DNA from: Fictibacillus fluitans
GTDB lineage: Bacteria; Bacillota; Bacilli; Bacillales; Fictibacillaceae
Assembly (NCBI RefSeq): GCF_030418125.1
Contig: NZ_JAUHTR010000026.1
Location: forward strand, 1 to 40,689
Direction of reading: 5' to 3'
DNA: 40,689 nt
Part shown: positions 1 to 5,646 of the stretch, one piece after another
Layout of the letters: the number at the start of each line of letters is the position of its first letter
Numbering within the stretch: position 1 is the stretch's first letter
The notes under the pieces: generated by a model
Told to the model about the DNA's origin: nothing
The model's input: the letters and a program-made list of their open reading frames with translations, nothing else
Database searches by the model: none
Program-made: the position numbers and the translations under genes

Positions 1-22
1 AAGCCTTCGATAAGGCTTTTTT
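1..22 (+). terminator. Terminator of a gene left of the window
   Basis: A perfect 7-bp stem (AAGCCTT/AAGGCTT) with a CGAT loop runs straight into a T tract. It ends the transcript of an unseen upstream gene and separates it from the rlmD promoter. Confidence 0.75.
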
Positions 23-41
23 CTCTGTTTCGGTATTGTAA

Positions 42-70
42 TTGGAACAAGCGGGAAACAATGCTATAAT
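42..70 (+). promoter_or_regulatory. Sigma-A promoter of rlmD-like gene
   Basis: TTGGAA (42-47) and a consensus TATAAT (65-70) are separated by exactly 17 bp. The -10 box ends 30 bp before the start codon, so the leader is short. Confidence 0.8.
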
Positions 71-100
71 GGGTCGTAAAAATTTTTTTGAGAGAAGTGA

Positions 101-1513
101 ATGGCTATGCCAAAAGAAACAGCCAACCACAAACAAAAAACACTGCTAACCACAGGACAGACCATCCCGCTCAACATTAAGCGCCTCGGCATTAATGGTG
201 AGGGAGTTGGTTTTTATAAACGTACAGTGATCTTTGTGCCGGGGGCTCTGCCCGGTGAGGAAATCATTGCACAAATAGAGAAGGTTTATCCCAACAGGGC
301 AGAAGCCGTTGTAAAGCGCATCAAGAAAAAATCCCATGACCGTGTGGTGCCTCCTTGTCCGTTATATGATGAATGCGGAGGATGCCAGCTGCAGCATCTG
401 AGCTACGAAGGCCAATTGAAGGAAAAACAGGATGTCGTCCGTCAGGCGTTTGAGCGATATACAAAAATTAAGACTGAGAATCTGCCGCTGCGTCCGACCA
501 TTGGCATGAAAAACCCTTGGGAATATCGGAATAAGAGCCAGCTACAAGTCGCCAAAGACAAAGAAAAGGTCATTGCGGGTCTCTATGGCATTAACTCACA
601 CCGCATCATAGATTTGGACCAATGCAGCGTCCAGCATCCGGAAACTGTGCGTGTAACCAACGCTGTTAAACGGATTCTCGAGGATTTAAACATCCCTGTT
701 TACCATGAAAAAACAAGAAAAGGGATCATCCGTACCATCGTGGTAAGGACCGGTTTCGAAACAGGGGAAACCCAGCTCGTACTCGTAACCACCCAGGAAA
801 AAATCCCCCGCAAAGAACTGCTGATCGCCGAAATCCAAAAACGGATTCCCGGGATCAAATCTATTGTGCAGAATGTTAACGACAAAAAAACTTCAATTAT
901 CTTTGGTGAAAAGACCATTCCCCTAGAAGGTCCTGAAACGATTGGAGAGAAGCTCGGCAGCTTGTCGTTTGAACTTTCAGCAAGGGCGTTCTTTCAGCTT
1001 AATCCGCAGCAGACCGTAAAGCTTTATGATGAAGCCAAAAAAGCGGCGAAGCTTACCGGAAAAGAAAAAGTGGTCGATGCCTACTGCGGGACCGGAACAA
1101 TTGGACTCTGGCTGGCCCCGGACGCGGCAGAAATAAGAGGAATGGATGTGATTGAAGAATCCATCCTGAATGCAAAAGAGAACGCAAAACGGCACGGATT
1201 TACGAACACGCAATACGAAACTGGAAAAGCCGAAGACATCCTTCCTAAATGGCTGAAGGAAGGATGGAAGCCGGATGTTATAGTGGTTGATCCGCCACGA
1301 ACCGGATGCGATCAGGCTTTCCTGAAAACCGTGGGGAAGATAAAGCCGAAACGGATGGTTTATGTTTCCTGTAATCCATCAACTCTTGCAAAAGATGTCC
1401 ACATGTTGATAAGTCATGGATTTGAAGTTGAAAACTTGACCCCTGTGGATATGTTTCCGCAGACGTCTCATGTGGAAGTCGTGTGTACGCTTGTGCAAAA
1501 GATTGAAAAGTGA
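101..1513 (+). CDS. rlmD: 23S rRNA (uracil-C5)-methyltransferase, RlmD/RlmCD (TrmA) family
   Basis: A SAM-dependent enzyme of the RNA m5U methyltransferase family, predicted to methylate uridine in 23S rRNA. An N-terminal TRAM-like RNA-binding segment (about residues 20-75) is followed by the four cysteines of a [4Fe-4S] cluster (C86, C92, C95, C175). The SAM-binding [10 protein letters not shown] motif is near residues 325-335, and DPPRTGC and VSCNPSTL (catalytic Cys424) follow. The length of 470 aa is normal. The start at 101 has a modest RBS (AGAGAAGTG); an in-frame ATG at 107 is an alternative. Bacilli often carry two paralogues (B. subtilis YefA = RlmCD and YfjO), and the exact target base cannot be read from sequence. 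It is transcribed alone and ends in a strong terminator. Confidence 0.92.
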   Translation: MAMPKETANHKQKTLLTTGQTIPLNIKRLGINGEGVGFYKRTVIFVPGALPGEEIIAQIEKVYPNRAEAVVKRIKKKSHDRVVPPCPLYDECGGCQLQHLSYEGQLKEKQDVVRQAFERYTKIKTENLPLRPTIGMKNPWEYRNKSQLQVAKDKEKVIAGLYGINSHRIIDLDQCSVQHPETVRVTNAVKRILEDLNIPVYHEKTRKGIIRTIVVRTGFETGETQLVLVTTQEKIPRKELLIAEIQKRIPGIKSIVQNVNDKKTSIIFGEKTIPLEGPETIGEKLGSLSFELSARAFFQLNPQQTVKLYDEAKKAAKLTGKEKVVDAYCGTGTIGLWLAPDAAEIRGMDVIEESILNAKENAKRHGFTNTQYETGKAEDILPKWLKEGWKPDVIVVDPPRTGCDQAFLKTVGKIKPKRMVYVSCNPSTLAKDVHMLISHGFEVENLTPVDMFPQTSHVEVVCTLVQKIEK

Positions 1514-1515
1514 AA

Positions 1516-1557
1516 AAAAGAGAGAAGGTGAGCGATCACCTTCTCTCTTTTTATTTT
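1516..1557. terminator. Bidirectional terminator
   Basis: A perfect 16-bp stem (1516-1531 / 1536-1551) with a GCGA loop has A-rich and T-rich flanks. It terminates rlmD on the plus strand, and the minus-strand small gene if that gene ends at 1565 after a frameshift. Confidence 0.9.
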
Positions 1558-1564
1558 GTACATA

Positions 1565-1893
1565 CTAGTCACATCCTCCGCCATCACTGCCTCCGTCGTT
1601 GCAGCTGTCACCGAAAGACCCGGAATCTGTTCCCGTATCACTCCACCAAAACCCTGAGGTGGCTGCTGCCGCACTCCTTCCTTTGATGCTTTTTTTCGCT
1701 TTTTCTTTGATATTCGGGCTGCTGCTTTCGTTTTTTTCTCTTTTTCTGCTTTCATGCAGGAGCCGAAGATAAGCCAATAAATACCGTATCCTGCAACGCC
1801 GACGATCAAGCCCTTCCAGGGATGTGGGCTGGCTATACCGAGAAAGGTAATCAGGATATAAACAAATAAATAAGTCTTTCTGAAGGTTTTCAT
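1565..1893 (-). pseudogene. Small membrane protein gene with an apparent -1 frameshift
   Basis: No family recognised. The frame starting at ATG 1893 encodes a plausible membrane N-terminus: a basic start, two hydrophobic segments (about residues 8-21 and 26-44), then a Lys-rich linker. If left unshifted it runs on to 1468, through the terminator and into the end of rlmD, with an implausible tail. The -1 frame instead gives an Ala-rich stretch and an ordered Gly/Ser/Asp/Cys-rich C-terminus ending GGSDGGGCD, with a stop at 1565 just before the terminator. The frames join at an A7 run (minus-strand bases 1696-1690) that reads A_AAA_AAA in the upstream frame, giving a product of about 109 aa. Possible explanations are a homopolymer sequencing error, a real mutation, or -1 slippage. 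The RBS GGAAG precedes ATG 1893. Confidence 0.6.
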
Positions 1894-2177
1894 TCGAAAT
1901 TACTTCCAGATCTGCAGCTTTTCATCATGTAATCTTCACGTCCTTGGGTTTTGAATGTCTATATTAGATTAAATGAAAAGTGCGGTATTAATCAATATTT
2001 TCAGACATATACACACAATCCACAGGGTTATCCACTGGTTGTGAATAGGCGAAATAATGAAAAATTAACAAAACCCGCATCAGGCATTTATTTTTTTACA
2101 TATCTTTAATAAGGGTATAACTTATCCACATTATCAACAACCTGTGTATAATATTATCCACAGAAAAGGGAGTAGAA
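1894..2177. other. Intergenic region with a DnaA-box cluster
   Basis: AT-rich intergenic DNA with several matches to the DnaA box TTATNCACA. Perfect matches are at 2122-2130 (+), 2154-2162 (+) and 2143-2151 (minus strand, TTATACACA). Single mismatches are at 2028-2036 (+, TTATCCACT), 2131-2139 (+, TTATCAACA) and 2040-2048 (minus, CTATTCACA); a weaker one is at 2016-2024. Four boxes between 2122 and 2162 start every 9-12 bp. A T-rich tract (2083-2120) separates the two groups. There is no dnaA or dnaN here, so this is not the chromosomal origin. The cluster lies upstream of the minus-strand gene that starts at 1893. Confidence 0.75.
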
Positions 2178-2206
2178 AAAAGTCCTCCCGATAAGGAAGG
2201 ACTTTT
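2178..2206 (-). terminator. Terminator of yfhD-like gene
   Basis: A 12-bp stem (2178-2189 / 2195-2206) with a 5-nt loop pairs fully in the minus-strand RNA when one G-U is allowed. It begins 4 bp after the yfhD stop codon. Confidence 0.8.
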
Positions 2207-2209
2207 ACT

Positions 2210-2380
2210 TTATTTATCAAGCTGGCGATTGTCTGCTTCTTCCGCGCGCTCTATAGCTTCTCTATCATCCTCATCGGCAACCTCCGAAGAATATTCAACA
2301 TCTACACCTTCAGGCTGGTTAAGATCCGCTTCGGTCAAACCGTCCTTTTCATTCTCCAACCGGTCTTTTTCATTATCCAC
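2210..2380 (-). CDS. yfhD: YfhD-family small acidic protein
   Basis: A 56-aa, highly acidic, hydrophilic protein. Its C-terminal half (VEYSSEVADEDDREA, then a run ending in ADNRQ) looks like the YfhD family of Bacillus; function unknown. I start it at GTG 2380 because AAAGGAGG lies 7 nt upstream. The longer reading from ATG 2413 would place that RBS inside the coding sequence. It lies 69 bp downstream of yfhE on the same strand, as in the yfhD-yfhE-yfhF order I recall from B. subtilis. Confidence 0.75.
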   Translation of the reverse strand: MDNEKDRLENEKDGLTEADLNQPEGVDVEYSSEVADEDDREAIERAEEADNRQLDK

Positions 2381-2449
2381 GGGAATTCCTCCTTTAGCAG
2401 TATAGGTCATCATGGTGGGGTTATTGTTGTTTGGTTTTTTAGAATGGAA

Positions 2450-2593
2450 CTACTTGGTTTGGGAAGAGTTTTGGGATGTATATTCATTTTTTTCCCTGCC
2501 GTCAGCGGACTTAAACTCTTCTTTGTAAAGTACTTCCTGCGTTTTGGTTAAAGCAGCATTACGCTCTTCAGCCTGCCGTTTTTTGCTTTTCAA
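2450..2593 (-). CDS. yfhE: YfhE-family small protein
   Basis: A 47-aa gene with a TTG start at 2593 and the strong RBS AAAGGGGGAG just upstream. The product is basic and hydrophilic, and contains LTKTQEVLYKEEFKSAD, which I recognise as the core of the YfhE-like family; function unknown. It is easy to miss because it is short and does not start with ATG. Adjacent yfhD downstream supports the call. Confidence 0.75.
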   Translation of the reverse strand: MKSKKRQAEERNAALTKTQEVLYKEEFKSADGREKNEYTSQNSSQTK

Positions 2594-2700
2594 ATTTGTC
2601 TCCCCCTTTAAAAGAAATAAAAAAAAGAAGATTACCCGGCAAGCAACTGAACTTACTGAGTCATCCCCTTTATAGTTTTTCCTTTAATGGCGCGAAATAT

Positions 2701-3270
2701 TTAAGCCTCTTTCAACTGGTTGTCATCAAACACTTCGAGCTGTTGATGCTGGGTTCTCAGCTGATGAAGCATATAGTTATCCTTTTCGATATGGTACAGG
2801 TTATACACGTCTCCATCGCGGTTGAGCTGCTGATAGATGTCGGGCCGGCTTTCATTGGCCAGCGTGACATATGGAATCTTTTCTGCAGCCTTCTGTGAGC
2901 GGGGATTCGATTTTCGAATCCGCATAAAGACGGTATTAATATTATGCTCATAAAACAATTCTGAAAAGAAATGTTCTTTTGCTACCTTGTTATAGCCCTT
3001 TCCAAAGTACGGCTGTCCAATCCAGGTGCCCAAAAAACCACATCCGTCCTGTATATCGTACAGGCTGATCGCTCCGATTGGATTATACCACTCATCCAGG
3101 ATGGTCCTGGAGATGGTTTCTCCGCGTTCTTCTTCTTCAATCGTCTGTTTGGTAAGGAACATAAATTCCTCGAGACATTCGGTTTTCTGCCGAACAAAAG
3201 GAAAAACTTCCGGGTGCGCCATTAAATTGAAAAGAACATGACAGTCGTTTAAATCACGCTTTTTTAACAA
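2701..3270 (-). CDS. GNAT-family N-acetyltransferase
   Basis: A 189-aa protein with the layout of GNAT acetyltransferases of the ribosomal-protein/RimJ type. It has an N-terminal LLKKRDLND strand-helix, a central IGAISLYDI strand, the acetyl-CoA loop region TWIGQPYFGKGYNKVAKE (about residues 95-112), and the C-terminal VFMRIRKSNPRSQKAAEKI element typical of this group. The substrate is unknown. I choose the TTG start at 3270 because GGAGG is 6-7 nt upstream; the ATG at 3303 would place that RBS inside the gene. The leader is unusual: the RBS lies in a small hairpin and further hairpins precede it. Confidence 0.85.
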   Translation of the reverse strand: MLKKRDLNDCHVLFNLMAHPEVFPFVRQKTECLEEFMFLTKQTIEEEERGETISRTILDEWYNPIGAISLYDIQDGCGFLGTWIGQPYFGKGYNKVAKEHFFSELFYEHNINTVFMRIRKSNPRSQKAAEKIPYVTLANESRPDIYQQLNRDGDVYNLYHIEKDNYMLHQLRTQHQQLEVFDDNQLKEA

Positions 3271-3378
3271 TTTAATCCCTCCTGGAGGGCAGAAAAATCC
3301 CACCCTCGAATTAAGAATAAAAATTAATTCGGGGTGGGAATCGAACCCACTAGGACCAGAAAATCTGGTGGCGCACCA
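3271..3378 (-). promoter_or_regulatory. Structured leader of the GNAT gene, candidate cis-regulatory RNA
   Basis: In the minus-strand RNA, read 5' to 3', there are five hairpins. A (3378-3366) is TGGTG-CGC-CACCA. B (3369-3355) is ACCAGA-TTT-TCTGGT. C (3350-3334) is GTGGG-TTCGATT-CCCAC. D (3338-3299) has long arms with one bulge and is followed by a U5 run, so it is terminator-like. E (3289-3277) is CCCTC-CAG-GAGGG and contains the Shine-Dalgarno sequence. A and B share CACCA, and C and D share CCCAC, so each pair is mutually exclusive. The arrangement suggests attenuation plus RBS masking. Hairpin C also resembles a tRNA T-arm. Confidence 0.5.
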
Positions 3379-3460
3379 ATTGCCTTCCCTATGGTTTTTG
3401 CTTATTCATTTATACTTGAATCATATGATATTTTACTGAAAAAGAAAATAGTTTTTTTGT

Positions 3461-4603
3461 TTATTTTTTATAAAAAAACCGCTTATTTTTGTAAAGAATT
3501 TTCCCCTCAATCATGGTCATAACAGGAAGGGAGGAAAAGTGAAACGGATGCTCGGACCACAGGCTGATATCCCCGTCTTTTCCGGGCTCCAAACTCCCGA
3601 TACGCGCTGCCACTCCAAGGTTTTTTGCCGGATTGATGGTAATTCCCCTGAGCGCGTTTTCTTCGCTCAATCCTTCACGAACCGAAAGAGCTGCACACAC
3701 ATTCAAATACTGGATGGGAGTATAGGGATGATCAGTTGTGATTGAAACCTCAATTCCATGGTCAGCCAGAACTTTGTAGGTTTCCCATGTTTTGTTTTTC
3801 AGTTCGATTTTCGAGCGTCTAGTCAATGTGGGGCCGACTGAAACCTGCAGGCCCCGGCCCGATAATTCGTTTGCCACCAAATGGCCTTCTGTGCAATGTT
3901 CAATTCTTAAGTCGAGATTAAATTCATCAGCAAGTCTCACCGCAGAAAGGATGTCATCTGCACGGTGAGCATGGATACGGACGGGAATTTCCCGGTTTAA
4001 AGCGGCCCAAAGGGGTGCGATTCTCAGATCTTCCGTGAATGTTGATGATTTTGCATGATAAAAGGCTTCCCGGAGCATTCCCATAATGCCCATGCGGGTG
4101 ATGGAATTGTTTTCTCTACCGCTGTGAATCCGTTTGGGATTTTCGCCAAGGGCCAATTTCAGCCCCGCAAGCTCTTTCACGAGCATATCACGGATATCTG
4201 TGCCGGCTGTTTTAATGACCGATGTGGTGCCGCCGATGACATTGGCGCTTCCCGGCATAATGTGGACAGCTGTGATTCCATGTTGAATAGCATCGCGAAA
4301 TCCGCTGTCCAGCGGATGGCATCCATCAATGGCGCGGATATGGGGTGTCAGGACTTCATTGGTTTCATTGGCATCATTTCCTGCCCAGCCTGTTCCTTCG
4401 TCATAAAGCCCTAGATGGGTATGAACATCAATAAAGCCCGGCAAAAGGTGATAGCCAGCCGCTTCAATGACTTCCATATCTGAAGAGGGATTAATGGACG
4501 GGGCAATATGAAGGATCTTACCGTCCTGGATGAGGATATCGCCTTTTTTCATCACTGGAGATGTGATGGGATAAACCCTGGCGCCTTTAATGAGTGTTTT
4601 CAA
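3461..4603 (-). CDS. Amidohydrolase (imidazolonepropionase/dihydroorotase-like superfamily)
   Basis: A 380-aa metal-dependent hydrolase of the amidohydrolase superfamily. Metal-ligand motifs are in order: HTH (H61, H63), IHAHR (H211, H213), IEHCTEG (H236) and TTDHPY (D291). The N-terminal MKTLIKGARVYPITSP and the C-terminal beta segment (GDISLWSEHPF) form the small composite domain typical of these enzymes. The substrate cannot be read from sequence. The TTG start at 4603 has AGGTGA 5 nt upstream. It lies 43 bp after yfhF on the same strand, so the two are probably co-transcribed. No clear terminator follows before the GNAT leader. Confidence 0.85.
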   Translation of the reverse strand: MKTLIKGARVYPITSPVMKKGDILIQDGKILHIAPSINPSSDMEVIEAAGYHLLPGFIDVHTHLGLYDEGTGWAGNDANETNEVLTPHIRAIDGCHPLDSGFRDAIQHGITAVHIMPGSANVIGGTTSVIKTAGTDIRDMLVKELAGLKLALGENPKRIHSGRENNSITRMGIMGMLREAFYHAKSSTFTEDLRIAPLWAALNREIPVRIHAHRADDILSAVRLADEFNLDLRIEHCTEGHLVANELSGRGLQVSVGPTLTRRSKIELKNKTWETYKVLADHGIEVSITTDHPYTPIQYLNVCAALSVREGLSEENALRGITINPAKNLGVAARIGSLEPGKDGDISLWSEHPFHFSSLPVMTMIEGKILYKNKRFFYKK

Positions 4604-4646
4604 CTACATCACCTGTTTCTCTTTTTTTTGTTATTTATATTGCTGT

Positions 4647-5543
4647 TTACTTGAGCAAATTCTCCAGCGCCTCCTGAACCCTTGGGAAATGGTAGGTAAA
4701 TCCTTTTTTTACCGCCTTCTCCGGGTAGGCGTGCTGTCCCTCCAGAATCAATACACTCATCTCGCCAAGCAGACTTCTGATGGCAAAGGAAGGTGCCGGA
4801 AGCCAGTGAGGCCGTCCCAATGTTTCTCCGAGCTCTTTTCCGAAGTCACTGTTCTGAACGGGATAAGGTGCCGTCACATTAACGGGCCCTTCAATTCCTG
4901 GCTGCAGGCAAAACTCAATGAGCCTGGCAGCATCCTCCAGATGAATCCATGATACCCACTGCCGTCCTGAACCGATTTTTCCGCCGGCAAAAAATTTATA
5001 TGGCATTGCCATTTGAGACAGGGCGCCGCCTTTTTCACTAAGGATAACGCCAAATCGTGCAAAAACCGTACGGATTCCCAGTTCATTTGCATGGCTTGCT
5101 TTTTGCTCCCACTGCTGTGCCACTTCTGAAAGGAAATTTTCACTTTTGGGCGCAGAGCGTTCAGTGAAATGCTCTTGTTCCGAAGTTCCGTAAAATCCGA
5201 CGGCGGAGGCGTTGACCAGCACAGACGGTTTTTCGGGCAGCTCAGACAGGATACGAAGCACCTCATCCGTTGCCTTCATCCGGCTGTCCATGATCTTTTT
5301 CTTTTTCTCATCAGTCCATCTACCATTGATGCTTTCACCTGCCAGATTAATAAAGGCATCGATTCCCTGTAGCTCACGTTCGGGTGTACTGTCATCACTC
5401 AGCCATCGCACGTAATGAAGTTTTGAATGGCCGGATTCTTTGGGAGAACGGGTCAGGATGTACACTTCATGGTCTTTTGAGAGCAAGAGTTTAGTGACGG
5501 CAGACCCAATGAGTCCGGTGCCGCCTGTGATGGCAATTTTCAT
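4647..5543 (-). CDS. yfhF: TIGR01777-family NAD(P)-dependent epimerase-like protein YfhF
   Basis: A 298-aa atypical extended SDR. The N-terminal GGTGLIGSAV nucleotide-binding loop (residues 7-16) is followed by INLAGESINGRWT, ASAVGFYG in place of a standard YxxxK site, and the C-terminal LPAPSFAIRSLLGEMSVLI region of the DUF1731 domain. This matches the YfhF/SDR39U1 group, whose substrate is unknown. ATG 5543 is preceded by AGGAGG with 5-nt spacing. It is the first gene of a minus-strand pair with the amidohydrolase and is divergent from cstA across a 103-bp region rich in dyad symmetry. Confidence 0.88.
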   Translation of the reverse strand: MKIAITGGTGLIGSAVTKLLLSKDHEVYILTRSPKESGHSKLHYVRWLSDDSTPERELQGIDAFINLAGESINGRWTDEKKKKIMDSRMKATDEVLRILSELPEKPSVLVNASAVGFYGTSEQEHFTERSAPKSENFLSEVAQQWEQKASHANELGIRTVFARFGVILSEKGGALSQMAMPYKFFAGGKIGSGRQWVSWIHLEDAARLIEFCLQPGIEGPVNVTAPYPVQNSDFGKELGETLGRPHWLPAPSFAIRSLLGEMSVLILEGQHAYPEKAVKKGFTYHFPRVQEALENLLK

Positions 5544-5561
5544 AAAAACCTCCTGGATGGT

Positions 5562-5577
5562 AATTTTCCGGAAAATT
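5562..5577. promoter_or_regulatory. CodY-like 16-bp perfect palindrome
   Basis: AATTTTCCGGAAAATT is perfectly symmetric. It resembles the CodY consensus AATTTTCWGAAAATT but has one extra central base, so an ungapped alignment shows three mismatches. It lies about 25 bp upstream of the cstA -10 box and close to the yfhF start. Binding by CodY is an inference. Confidence 0.4.
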
Positions 5578-5597
5578 TATTTAAAAATTAAGAATAT

Positions 5598-5627
5598 TTG
5601 ATATAATTGTCACTGTAATTATATCAA
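5598..5627. promoter_or_regulatory. 30-bp dyad at the cstA/yfhF promoter region
   Basis: Arms TTGATATAATT (5598-5608) and AATTATATCAA (5617-5627) are perfect 11-bp inverted repeats around GTCACTGT. The left arm contains TATAAT (5602-5607), the best cstA -10 candidate, 45 bp before ATG 5647. By symmetry the other strand carries the same box. This is a likely operator overlapping a promoter; the regulator is unknown. Confidence 0.5.
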
Positions 5628-5646
5628 TCTTTTGAGGGGGAGCCTA

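Noticed and set aside
1468-1564. Zero-frame extension of the small membrane-protein gene into rlmD
   Set aside because: It crosses the strong terminator and overlaps the 3' end of rlmD antisense; the -1 frame gives a far more ordered C-terminus.
1990-2165. DnaA-box cluster read as the chromosomal origin
   Set aside because: No dnaA, dnaN, rpmH or other origin genes are in the window, and the flanking genes belong to the yfh region far from oriC in B. subtilis.
3334-3522. Plus-strand frame starting MGIEPTRTRKSGG
   Set aside because: It comes from the antisense of the tRNA-like and hairpin leader and runs into AT-rich DNA; there is no RBS.
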